From: Spiroplasma sp. NBRC 100390
Lineage (GTDB): Bacteria; Bacillota_I; Bacilli_A; Mycoplasmatales; Mycoplasmataceae
DNA length: 64,000 nucleotides
NCBI RefSeq assembly: GCF_001886495.1
Contig: NZ_CP018022.1
Coordinates: forward strand, 682,001 to 746,000
Direction of reading: 5' to 3'
Within the stretch, counting starts at the first letter, position 1, and every line of letters begins with the position of its first letter. The position numbers and the translations under genes were made by a program. This document shows, in pieces, positions 46,407-57,320 of the stretch. Below the pieces are notes generated by a model, which worked only from the letters and a program-made list of their open reading frames with translations, was not told the DNA's origin and made no database searches.

Positions 46407-48221
46407 TTAAGAAATTTTTTTATATCGTCAGACTACTAAGGCACATAAATAAAAGCAACAACTTAAACCTAAGTATGCATAAATAACAACGATATTATTT
46501 TGGACTGTTTTTAAATTACTAAACTCAATCTTTTGGTCTTTATTAATTGTTAAAACATTCATTGGATAACTAAAAAAAGGATTTAATTCTTGATCAAAAT
46601 CAATTTGACCAATTAAATTAGGATCAAAGTAATAATCACCATAGTAACCTAGCAAAAATGTTCATAATTGACAAAAATGCTCAAAAACATTAAATTTATT
46701 AATAATTTGATATTCTTGCATAATATTTTGATACTTTTGAAATGATAGAACATTTCCATTAAGATCTTGTTTCAATGAATCATTTTTTAAATAATCTAAG
46801 TTAAGAACAATTTCTCTAATTGAATCTTCTAATGATCTAATTGCAAAAAAAACTGGATTTAAAAACAAATTATTAAATTCATCTCGTTCTTTTTGACCAA
46901 AAACATAATCATTTGGGCGAAGAAAAACTTGAGTAATTTCAGTTGTATCAATTATCGTATATTTAGTAACCCCACTTGCCGATTGATATGAAACATATGA
47001 TGAATCCGTTGGTTTAACTGCTGGTGGATCATTTGGGTTACTAATAAAATCCATTAGTTCATTTACTTTAATATTTATTGTATTCATAAAGCCTGTTAAC
47101 CCATCGTGATATTGTTTTGCATAATCGTTAATCATTGCTAATAAATCACTTTCAACTGAAACATTACCAATTTTTTGGCTAATTTGATTTTGTAATTGGT
47201 CTAATGAAATAAAACGATGATTTTGAATTAAATAAATTGTTGATGGACCAACAATATCATTATGGTCAAATCATGAAATAATATTTGTGTTAAAAGTTTT
47301 TGTTAATTCATTTCGATCAATTAGTCCCAAATCTTGATAAAATTGCCAACGATTCTCCTGATTATTTTGACTATGAAAATCTTTAATTTCATTAAAGTCT
47401 CATTTATTATAAAAATCATCAAAAATAGTTTTTGTTAAATTAGGATATTTAATTAAATTATGTTCTAGAAAATTTTTAAAACGTGTCGCTTGATTAACCT
47501 TCATCAAACTAAGTGATACATTCCCATCTGAATCATTAAAATTAAAACTAATATTTTCAATTTTATATTTAATTAAAGTATAAGGTAATCCCCCTAAAAT
47601 AAATAAACTACAAAAAATTGAGAAAATTAAAAAAACAATCCTTGTATTAAATAATGTAACTAAAAAAACAACACTATTAATTAACAAAAAACTAAATAAT
47701 AAACTAAATAAAAATAATTTTAAACATAACTTGTTGAAGAAAACTGCTAAGTTTAACTTCTTACTAGCAATAAAGATATTTCCTAGCACTAAAAAAATAA
47801 TAACTGATAACATAATTAAAAATAAAGTTGAAAAATAAATTACTAAATACTGAATTAAAATAATGGTTCGCCGAGCATATGGTTTTGTTAAAACTAACAA
47901 AAAGCTATTATCTTCAATCTGGTTACCAAACAACTTAATTGAAATTAATAAAATATATAAATATAGAAAAATACAATAAAATAATAGAACAAAAAACTGT
48001 AAATTATTAATTGTGCTATAAACATCAGTAGAAATTAAAAATAAAACAATTGGACTAATTACAACAAAAATTATTGTTAAAAAAAGAATTAAAATAGTAG
48101 AGAGAGAAGCAAATATTTTATTAAATAAATAACGATATAATTTAAAAATATTTGCTTTCTTTAATTTTCCTTTTTTATTGGTCTTAACAGTTCCTAATAA
48201 TATTTTAGTTTTTGCAATCAT
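46407..48221 (-). CDS. ABC transporter permease with large external loop
   Basis: 604 residues. The first 220 residues hold six hydrophobic segments (IFASLSTILILFLTIIFVVI ... FLIFSIFCSLFILGGLPYTL) of the ABC-2 type. A long hydrophilic region of about 330 residues, presumably external, follows, then one terminal helix (IVVIYAYLGLSCCFYLCALVVW) and a KIS end. A motif NQIEDNSFLLVLTKPYARRTI resembles the coupling region of ABC-2 permeases. The big loop is unusual and may contact the co-encoded lipoproteins. Confidence 0.8.
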
Positions 48222-48232
48222 ACAATTTAAGC

Positions 48233-50053
48233 TTAAATTTCGCCATAATAAATTCCAGAAAAAATATAACCAATCCCTGGTGCTGATGAAAGATTAAACA
48301 TAAAACCACCAACATTATATTCAATGTGTGGCCACATTAATTCTTTTAAAGCATAATAATTAAAGTGTAAGGCAACTTTATTTGTATCTAAGTTTGGAAA
48401 AATCTGTTGAAAAATAGGATCTTCTCACTTCGAAGAAGTTGAAATTGAATAATCATATAAAGTTGGAACCGTTGAATTAAATGAAATGCTTTTTAAAATA
48501 TTTTGATTAATCTTAGGATATGTTAAATTAATTTTGTTAATAATTTTATTTGTCATATTATCAATCGCATTAGTAAATGTTTTGCTACTATTTTCTTCAT
48601 AACTATTAAATTCATTTTGATCATTCATTTTAATTAAGAACCCCGTTATCCCAAAGCCTAAAACATCGGCCTCTCTAATCGTCGCGTTATCTCAAAACGC
48701 ACCATTTTGAGCAAAAGTTTCACTAGCAATATTAGTAATATTATTTTCATAATCCGTAACTGTTGTATCATGAACAATGATAAATGGAATTTTTCATCTT
48801 GGTAATAAAACATTTTTATCTTCTCATTTTGTTAATTCAACTCGCCCAAAAGTATAAATTTTATTAAAATCATAATTTTTTGCAAAATCTTTATTATTTC
48901 AAACAAGATTATCACCTTGAGCATCAACTCAACTATTTGCAACATTATTTGTTAATGTATTCTGAAAACTAGTATTTCTTGTATTAAAATCACTAGTAAT
49001 ATTGCTTTGAAAATCATTATTACTGTATTTCCCTGATTCATTACCCATAAAATCTGTTGAATGATTAAAATAATTTTTTGCAAAATCATAATTATTAGGT
49101 TCTCAATTCCCTAATTCGTTCACTTCTTCAGGATATGTAACATTATCCAACTTAATTTCGTCTTCTTCTTGCTGCGCTGCTTTAGCTAATTTTGAAATAA
49201 ATTCTTCGGTTAATGCTTTTGATAAGACCTTCTCATTATTACTAAAAGTAAAATTATAAATTGCATTTTGTCCCTTTTGGGGATCATAGGCTAAAGTCAT
49301 TGTTTCAATAAAGTCTTTTACTTTATCAGCAGCATGACTCACTAATGAATAAAAAGGCGCATAACCATCATGATTAATTAAATAAAACTGTGTTGAATTT
49401 GTAGTAACGTTAATTGTTGTATTTTTTGTTGCTGCCAAATCATTATAAGTTAAGTTAAAACTAAAATTAGATATTTGAATTGAAAACCAATATTTTAATT
49501 TGTTAATATCAGTTGTCGTAAGAAAGTGTTCCTTATAATCTTGCACACTATCATACCCAAATAAAACATTTGGTGTTTTTGTTTGAGTTGGATCTCATCA
49601 TAATGGTAATTTTTTATAAACTGTTTGATTAGCAACAACAATTGCTGTTTCGGGTTTAATTCCTTTAAAATATTGACCAATTGATTTATCATCAACTATT
49701 TTGGGAAAAACAGCCGTTTTTAAGATATTATTAATATATTTATTCAAGGGATCAATAAATTCTTTTTGGGTAATCGTTTCTGGTTTATCATCATTATAAC
49801 TAAAAGTATTTTGCAAATCTGTTAAATATGTACTGACAGCAGAAATTAAATTGCTGTCTGTTAAATATGGACCATCACGATTTCCAAGTTTCAAATATTG
49901 TTGCAGATAATATTGAACTTTATTTTTAATTAAATTTTGAATTACTGTTGAATCATCAGAAGGATTATTTGCCTTATGATTACAAGCAACAATAGTTGAA
50001 GTTGATCCTCCCACTAAGGTAAGTGATCCTAACAAACATAATAGTTTTTTCAT
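48233..50053 (-). CDS. Lipoprotein of the ABC exporter operon
   Basis: 606 residues, IVAC lipobox (Cys24). Paralogue of the next upstream gene: both have a (K/M)P(L/Y)xWWxP...LFGYxxxxD motif around residue 150 and a similar size. The C-terminus ends in a Gly/Phe-rich VGGFMFNLSSAPGIGYIF. Fully open with TGA as Trp. The permease starts 11 bases downstream. Function unknown. Confidence 0.78.
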
Positions 50054-50074
50054 ATTTTTTTCTCCTTTTTTAAA

Positions 50075-51880
50075 CTAATAATATACTCGTGTTTTTGCAA
50101 ACGAAACTGGATTTAATTGAAAATTAAAACCGGCAATATCTAAATAAATATATGCTTGAAACCAATGTTTAGCCGCTGCAAATAAAATATGCTTAGCTTG
50201 ACGATCACCATCATGGCTATATCAAGCATTGTGGTATTTTGCAATATTATAATCAAAAATACTATTATAATTGCCATAGAAATCAAGAATTTTTGTAGAA
50301 CTTAAATCAATTTGCTTTGCTGTCAAATCTGTTGTTAAACCATCTTTTAAAAAATCTAAGGCATTTAAGAATGTTTTTCCAGCACCATTTTTAGTATAAC
50401 TATCAAATGTACTAGTACTTTTTAAATTGACTGAAAACATTAAGTGGTCATGATCAATTCATGCCAGATCCTCATTTGTTTCAATTTCAGCATTATTTCA
50501 AAAAACACCACCCTCCGCAAATAGATTACCCATTGTTGTTGATAAAGCTGAATACACTGCTGGTCGTGTCAAAGTACGAGTAATAACAAAAGGAATCTTA
50601 ATTTTTGGCAAAATAATGTTATATAAAGACCAATTCTGTAAAACAATTGTTCCAAATTCAAAAGTATGATTTTGAATATCAGAAGTTAAGTCATAACTAC
50701 TAGATGGATTTCATTTAAAGTTTAAAACATCAGTGTTTTTTCAATTGCTAATATCATTAGTTAACTTTGTTGTAAAAACTTTGTCCATTGTTAAAAAATC
50801 ATTATTAAATTTTTCTGAAAACTGGGCAATTGAACCAATTGGAGTTACTTTTGTTTTGTCATCATAATTTAAATATGCTCTTGCAAAATAATCATTATTT
50901 GCTGTTAAAGAATTGCTACCGGGTAATTTATCTTCACCAATATCATAATTATCATTAGTATCAACAGTTGGATTGTTAATTTTAAAATCATCAACATCAT
51001 AATGTAACGTATTAGACAAATAAGTTTTTAAATCATCAATTGAGTTTCGAATAAAATTATTTTGACTATTGCGAAATGAAAAATTATTTCCTAAATTATT
51101 TTGAATAATTGTGTATTTTCCTAACTGATTTGAAATTGGTTGAAAACTAGTATCAATTAAGCGTTCCAAAAATTTTTTTCCAACCCCATCAACAACATAC
51201 AAATTAGTTGTTCATAAATTAATTTGTCTAGTTTCAATTTTATTTGTAAATTGATTGTAAAACGATAAATTAATAATTAAGTTTAATGCAATATATCCTA
51301 ACTTTGTAAAGTGGTCTTGTACTGAATTATAATATTTAGCCCAGTCTTCGCGAGTATTGTATCCGAAAAGTTGCAACGTTTTATCATCACTTCAACCGTG
51401 AGGACCCGTTACATCTGGTGATCAATGATACGGCATTTGATAAATGTGTGACTGTGAAGTATTTACCTTTAAAACATCACTAGGATTAACTCCATTAATA
51501 AAACTATGAATATCACGATCAGGTAAAAGCAATTTTGTTACAATTTGATTTTTTAATTGTGTATTAACATAATCGGCAATTTTGTTAATAACTTTCTGAT
51601 TTTCTAATGCAATTTTATTACTTTCTCGATAATTCTGATCCAAGGTATCTAGCACAATACTACCACCGGGACCAAAATTACTATCACCATCAATAACAGA
51701 ATATTGATCTCCTAATGAAAGTGCATTATTAGTAATTGTTTGAATTCGGTTTTTAAATTCATTAATAATTTCGGAATTATCATCTGCTGGAGCCTTATTT
51801 TTTGGTGCACAAGAAATAATTGTTGTTACACCCACACATGATAAAGACATCGTTCCTAATATACTAAGTATTTTTTTCAT
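50075..51880 (-). CDS. Lipoprotein heading the ABC exporter operon
   Basis: 601 residues, IISC lipobox (Cys24); paralogue of the 48233-50053 product (QMPYHWSPDVTGPHGW, then LFGYNTREDWAKYY). Tyr/Asn-rich, no further membrane segment. It is followed 21 bases later by its paralogue. Together they resemble the lipoprotein partners of Mollicute ABC exporters with unknown cargo. Confidence 0.78.
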
Positions 51881-51988
51881 TATTGCCTCCTTTTGTTAAA
51901 TTAATTGTTTTTGCTTTAATTTGCTAAATACATTAAACAACAAATATGCCCACCCTCCGATAAATAAATTATCTCTACCCCCATTTAA

Positions 51989-53623
51989 TTAAATCGTGCC
52001 TTGATAAACTTTGCCGTCAAATGTGCCAGCATATCATAAATTACAATTAAAATCTGCAACTAACACTGACAGTCTCTGTTTTAAATTAACTAATTTAATA
52101 ATTTGGTCACTATTAGTAATCTTATAAATAATCCCATCTAAGGAACTTACAATTAATTCAGATGTTGCCAAATTAATTGTCATCATATTAACCACCGTCG
52201 GAAAAGATGCTAATAATTTCACATTATTATTAGCGACGGTTGCAATATTTCCTGTTCATAATTTATTATCTTTTGTTAAAGCAATTCATGTTCAATTATT
52301 TTTAACAACTAAGGAAAAAATCGGTGACTCCAAACTTGTTAAAAAATCAACACTATAATTATTATTAATATTTTTACTTAAACGATAAATGCCACCAGCA
52401 ACAGTTGTTACTAAAAATTCATTGTCATTATAAATAATGAGATTATTAGCTTCAGAAATTGTTGCGATTGGTTTAATCGTAACTGTCCCATTATAATCTG
52501 TTGTTCCCAAGTTAATATTGTTTTTAGTATCAATAAAATATCAATTATTTTGTGAATCAAGAACAATATTATTTCCATTATAATTTTTACAGTTAGTAAT
52601 GAATGCAGCTTTACTATCGTTTAACCCATGATAAATATTACCGCTATTTGTTCCAACATATCATTGGCCATTTAAGTTAACAGTCATATCAGTAATTTGA
52701 TCATTAATTGAACCAAGGGGTTTTAAATTATTTGAGATATTTTGATCATTAGTATAATATAATTTCCCATTGTCTTGTGATAAGTATAAATCACCACTTG
52801 GCAAAACATTAAAACTGTTAATTCCACTCTTGGCTAATTGTAAAATTTGAATACCTTCAAGCTTATTGCCAGGAATTAATTCTGCACAAAGAACACTGAC
52901 TAAAGCAATAATTAACATAATAAAAAATAAAATAACAATTAATATTCATAATCGAATTTTACCAATTAATAAATTTCATTTTCATTTAACTGGATTTAAT
53001 TTTGACCACCTTAAGGTGCTTGCTTTAACAATTGGAAATGCCATTAAAGGCCCTTCATTTTTACCAGCAGAAGAAAATGAATTATTATTTTTTATGGACT
53101 TTGAATTATGAAAAGAATCATTAACTCCCATTTGTTGTTTAACTTCCGAAGACTTTTGTAATTCTATTGAAAATGGTTGTGGTTGTAAAACTGGGTCCCC
53201 TAATAATAAATCATATGTTAATGGTTTCTGATTAAAATCTAATTTTAATTCAGTTGGAATGCAACTACCAAACTTATGTTCCGTATTATTTCTAAGATTT
53301 TTTGAATATTTCTTATGAAAACTACGAATAAAATTACCTGAAACGTATAAAACATTATTTTGATATTTATAATTTGGAATTTTAGTAATTAAATCACGAT
53401 AAAATTGTCGTTTACCAAAAATACCAAACATTAAATTATTACAATTAAAAATAATTAATGGTCGAATTGTATCATATCGTTCACTAATACTACTATCCAT
53501 CTTAATTTTAATAAAAAGAACATCTTCTAAAGCAAGATTGGTTTCTTTTTGAATCAATGGAATAAGTTGCTGTTTCAGTCTTTGCCGACATTTTAAGCAA
53601 ATTTCAGAAAATAAAAACTTCAT
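51989..53623 (-). CDS. Membrane protein with N-terminal CxxC domain and beta-propeller-like external domain
   Basis: 544 residues. N-terminus MKFLFSEICLKC, then IIFNCNNLMFGIFGK about 50 residues later, the same layout as in the 62586 and 5806 proteins. A variable linker is followed by one helix (ILIVILFFIMLIIALVSVL) near residue 230, and an external region of repeating ~40-residue units such as DLYLSQDNGKLYYT, WYVGTNSGNIYHG, WTWIALTKDNKLWTGNI and WYAGTFDGKVYQG. These read like propeller blades of the two-component-sensor or YncE type. It lies just upstream of the ABC operon and could be its surface partner. Confidence 0.75.
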
Positions 53624-53831
53624 AATTGGTACCCCTTTTGTGTTAATATAGTTAAAATAAGAACACTAAAAATTAGTTTTTACTTCAAAACTATTTTCTC
53701 TAGTTGACTTACCTCTATCTCTACATTTAAATATTATCATTAAAATAATTTATCATTTTTATAAATAAATATAATATTTGTACCAAAAAACAGTTTTATT
53801 TTTTACATTCTAAAATTAAACTTAATTTTGC

Positions 53832-53868
53832 AAAAAAAAAAAAAAAAAAGCAATTATAATTGCTTTTT
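53832..53868 (-). terminator. Terminator with an 18-nt T tail after the toxin operon
   Basis: AAAAAGCAATTATAATTGCTTTTT palindrome (about 53845-53868) followed by T18 on the minus strand, right after the last gene of the operon. Confidence 0.78.
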
Positions 53869-53878
53869 AAATTAATAA

Positions 53879-54511
53879 CTAATTACTTAAAAATTCTACT
53901 TTATTAATATTTGTGTCAGCACTATTATAAACAAATTGGCTAAATGGTCCTGCATTTCCTTTCGCAATTGAAGTACAATACATTGTTAAAAATGTTTTCC
54001 CAGCAATAGTAGTTATTGCTGTTGTAATATGTGATTCGGAAGTAGCGGTTGTTGATGTATCTGAATAACTATAATTACCAATAATAGTATCAACACTTTC
54101 TCCCATTTTAAATAAATCAGCAGTATTTAAAACAATTGGTGTGCTATTAAAATTTCCTTGATTATGTGGTGATGGATAAATTGGATTTGAATAACCAATG
54201 TAGTTTTGGGTAATATTACCAAGAGTATTTGAAATTTTAAGTTTTGGGAATAATGTTACAAAGTCGTTTACACTTGTTGCATAATCATCAATATTAATTA
54301 AATCAGATGTTGCACTAGAATGACTATCACTAGTATATCATCATTGGAAACTAATTCCAGCATGAGCACTCATATTTATGTCACCTGTATTAGCAGATAA
54401 AACATGATTTGATTGTTCTTTTTGAGTGATTAGTGTATGTTGGTCGCTAATAATAGCGGCTGGGGTTGCAATTAAACTAACTGCAATTAAATTTGTAAGT
54501 AATGTTTTCAT
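53879..54511 (-). CDS. Secreted protein of the toxin operon, unknown (210 aa)
   Basis: 210 residues with a classical signal peptide (MKTLLTNLIAVSLIATPAAI) and no lipobox Cys. The mature part is Ser/Thr/Asn-rich and beta-like. It starts 42 bases after the preceding gene with AAAGGAGA. Placed last in the four-gene operon with the two ETX/MTX2-type proteins; it might be a third component or an immunity/escort protein. No motif is recognised. Confidence 0.7.
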
Positions 54512-54553
54512 GTTAATTTCTCCTTTATTTAATAAATGTAATTACTATAAATT

Positions 54554-55051
54554 TTAATAAATAATGACAGTACCAATTTGTAATGTCGCTCAGATGTTAG
54601 AACTTGAATCATTAGCAGTTATGATTTGCGCAATGGCAAAAATATAACCTTTAATTTCTTGAAATTTTAATGAAATACTAACATCTTGTTGATTATAAAT
54701 ATAATGACAAACAATGCTTGAATATGTCATTAACCGATTTGTTGCAATTAAAAAACTATTATTATCATATGTTGATCCACTTCCACCACCAGCAGCATCA
54801 AAGTTTAGAAAAGAAAGCGTTTTATAATGAGTAATAAAATCATTTCAACTATTACTATATGAGGTATAAGAAAATAAGTTAATTTCTACAAGAGTATTTG
54901 TTTTCCCATTGCTATTATCTTTGTGAAAACTATAATGCACCGGATTAAAAATTGTATTAGACAAATTAGTGTTATCTAATTTTAAAGTTGTTGGAATAAC
55001 AGCACCCGCTGTAATACTTGTTGTTGCAAATAACAAAAGAAATTTTTTCAT
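54554..55051 (-). CDS. Secreted protein of the toxin operon, unknown (165 aa)
   Basis: 165 residues, signal peptide MKKFLLLFATTSITAGAVIPT without lipobox, then a compact beta-rich domain with FLNFDAAGGGSGS and a C-terminal hydrophobic strand pair (FAIAQIITANDSSSNIW). The start is 5 bases after the upstream toxin gene's stop, so it is co-translated with it. No family recognised. Confidence 0.7.
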
Positions 55052-55056
55052 AATAA

Positions 55057-55908
55057 TTACGCCTCCTCAATTGTCACAGAATAGATATTACTTTCTGAAA
55101 CATTTTCAGCGTCTGCAAGACCGCGGAAAGTGACTAATTGATTAGTCATATCAACTGAAATTCCACTTGGCAATGGATTATTAACACTATATTGCTCATA
55201 TGCTAATGCAAGAGGCAAATCAAAATCATAAACAACATTTGAATTAGCAATTGTATAATTTCCGGTAATAGTTCCGCTAAGTGTTGCATTTAAGTCTAAA
55301 TCTACTTTAGTATCATTTTGACCTAAATAAGTTTTTACTAATACTTTCTTGTGTGCTGGTACAACAACTTGTTGTATTGGTGAATTAACCGTAATGGTTG
55401 TTGATTGTGTCTCGGTTTTAGAATTACTAAAATTATAATCAAGATTAATATTAAAAATATCAATCGTTGCTTTAGCACTAAGTGTTATTCCATGTGTTAC
55501 GGTATGCGTAATTATATTGGTAACATCTTTTTGGTATGATGGGGTTTTTAATGTCTGATCAGTATCACCTTCACTATTATCTAGAACATTGTCACCCATA
55601 AAAATTGCTTGTGGCTCTTCAGTGCTGCTTGTTCCAGTAACAATTCCTCTAACATTAAAGACATTTAAGTTTGTTACATTAATATTTGTAACATCACTAA
55701 TTGTTTGGTCAGGAAAATTTTGTTTTAACACAGCTAATGCTACTTTTTGATTTAACGCATTAAAATCAATTATTTGCTCATCTTTAATAATTTGATTAAC
55801 TTTAACGTTAGTCATTGTATGTGAAATCGGATAACTGACCATTGGGATTGTTCCGCTTAAAATAGTAGTAATTGCTGTTAATACTAATGGTTTTTTCATT
55901 TTGATCAT
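55057..55908 (-). CDS. ETX/MTX2-family pore-forming toxin homologue 2
   Basis: 283 residues: signal peptide (MIKMKKPLVLTAITTILSG), N-terminal region, then the aerolysin-fold core shared by Clostridium epsilon toxin and Lysinibacillus MTX2: alternating Ser/Thr strands (ITHTVTHGITLSAKATIDI; FSNSKTETQSTTITVNSP) around the putative membrane-inserting hairpin, followed by the P-x-x-x-x-x-VPAHKKVLV strand and ATLSGTITG. No Cys. The family forms heptameric beta-barrel pores. The start may instead be the third-codon ATG (MKK). It begins 8 bases after the first toxin gene. Confidence 0.8.
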   Translation of the reverse strand: MIKMKKPLVLTAITTILSGTIPMVSYPISHTMTNVKVNQIIKDEQIIDFNALNQKVALAVLKQNFPDQTISDVTNINVTNLNVFNVRGIVTGTSSTEEPQAIFMGDNVLDNSEGDTDQTLKTPSYQKDVTNIITHTVTHGITLSAKATIDIFNINLDYNFSNSKTETQSTTITVNSPIQQVVVPAHKKVLVKTYLGQNDTKVDLDLNATLSGTITGNYTIANSNVVYDFDLPLALAYEQYSVNNPLPSGISVDMTNQLVTFRGLADAENVSESNIYSVTIEEA

Positions 55909-55916
55909 CTCTTTTC

Positions 55917-56759
55917 TTACGCAATAGGTGTATCTTTAACAGTTACAAAATAATTAGTTTTAGTAACAAATCCATTAATGCTTCCTAAACCATTAAAGTG
56001 AACAACATTATTGGATTTAATACTAATTGCATCAGGTAATGAACTTAATGTTTGTAATGACTTAAAAGCATCGGCAATATTTACCTCATAAATAACTCCC
56101 ACTCCATCAATTTTATTAATTTCACATTTAACGGTTCCACTAATATCAGCATCTAAATTAAGATAAGCATTCCCTTTGGAAGTTCCTAAATAAACCGTTG
56201 CCGTTGTTAACGTATGTGGTTTTACTTTAATGGGTTGATTTGGGGCAGTAAGCGTTACTGTATTTGTTGTTGTATCAATGTCTGTTTTACTATAATTAAT
56301 TTTGTAATTAAAATCTAGATACGTAAATTTAAGTTCAATTCCAGCGGAAATTCCTGTAATCGTTTGATAAGTATAGGTTGTCGTTACTTTTTGAATAAAT
56401 TCTGGGGTTTGAAAGGTTTGCATAGAATCAGTGTTATTTGTAAAAGTTGCCTTTCCAAAGTAAAGTCCTGGTTCAATATCATTTGAACTATTTAAAAATG
56501 TCGTATTTTTAATTGAAACATCTGTATTAGAATAAGTTAAATTTTTAGAAAGTATATTAAGGTTTCTAATAAAAACTGATGGATGATGAATTTTAAAATC
56601 ACTATATAGCGCTTCAGTTATATAATCATCCAAGTTAATAATTGTTGGAGTTTGCGAATCAGTAGTATTATCTTTCAATAAATTATTATTATATGCTAAA
56701 GGCATAACAAAAGAATTAACACTAAAGACAGCAGTTAATAATTTTAACATCTTAATCAT
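55917..56759 (-). CDS. ETX/MTX2-family pore-forming toxin homologue 1
   Basis: 280 residues with a signal peptide (MIKMLKLLTAVFSVNSFV). Core features parallel the downstream gene: NNTDSMQTFQTPEF, a Thr-rich TTTYTYQTITGISAGIEL strand, IDTTTNTVTLTAPNQP, then KPHTLTTATVYLG and ISGTVKCEI. Similarity between the two is clear in pattern but low in identity, so they are old paralogues and may form a two-component toxin. First gene of the operon; GAGGTG precedes the ATG and a TATAAT box lies about 50 bases upstream. Confidence 0.8.
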   Translation of the reverse strand: MIKMLKLLTAVFSVNSFVMPLAYNNNLLKDNTTDSQTPTIINLDDYITEALYSDFKIHHPSVFIRNLNILSKNLTYSNTDVSIKNTTFLNSSNDIEPGLYFGKATFTNNTDSMQTFQTPEFIQKVTTTYTYQTITGISAGIELKFTYLDFNYKINYSKTDIDTTTNTVTLTAPNQPIKVKPHTLTTATVYLGTSKGNAYLNLDADISGTVKCEINKIDGVGVIYEVNIADAFKSLQTLSSLPDAISIKSNNVVHFNGLGSINGFVTKTNYFVTVKDTPIA

Positions 56760-57284
56760 AGTTTACACCTCTTTTTAATATTAATTAAGTTGTGTTGCAT
56801 ATTAAAATATAACATTATAAATTCTATAAGCACGTAATTTATTCAGAAAAACAAAATTAATAATGGTAATTAAAAATTAACTTAATGATAAAAAATTAAA
56901 AATTATCATTATCAACCTCATCGGATAAAAAACAAGGCCTAGTTTTGATAGTAAAATATCGTTTTTTTCTAAGTTGCTAAACCTCAACCCTATTGTAGCA
57001 CTATTTTAAATTAATACTTCTTTTAACCGGTCATTTTTATTTTTATCAAAATAGTTGCAAAAGATTTACATAAATTATCATATTATTTGCTAATTCTTGA
57101 ACCATAATTTGTTTAGAAAAAAATAAAAACAATCCTATTTTTTCCCTTATGTTAAACTCCATTAGTTAGTAAAATCCAATTCAATGAATAATCAAAATTA
57201 ATAATAATTTATTATTTTTTTCAAATCATAAACTAACCTGCTATTATGGCAAGGATATCTTTCATTGTTTTTTAGATATATAAA
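56760..57284. other. Intergenic region upstream of the toxin operon
   Basis: 525 bases without a credible gene. It carries the toxin-operon promoter (TATAATG on the minus strand at about 56810) and, further upstream, a dyad TAATGATAA / TTATCATTA (56883-56911, 9-bp arms, 11-base spacer) that could be an operator. The remainder looks featureless. Confidence 0.45.
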
Positions 57285-57312
57285 AAGAAAGAAGATAACC
57301 TTCTTCTTTCTA
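57285..57312 (-). terminator. Terminator of the DEAD-box helicase gene
   Basis: AGAAAGAAG / CTTCTTTCT hairpin overlapping the tail behind the stop codon at 57321. Confidence 0.6.
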
Positions 57313-57320
57313 ATAAAAAT

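Noticed and set aside
53832..53849. A18 run as a promoter switch for the propeller-type protein
   Set aside because: It follows a palindromic hairpin right after the last toxin-operon gene and is over 200 bases from the next start; terminator tail is the simpler reading.
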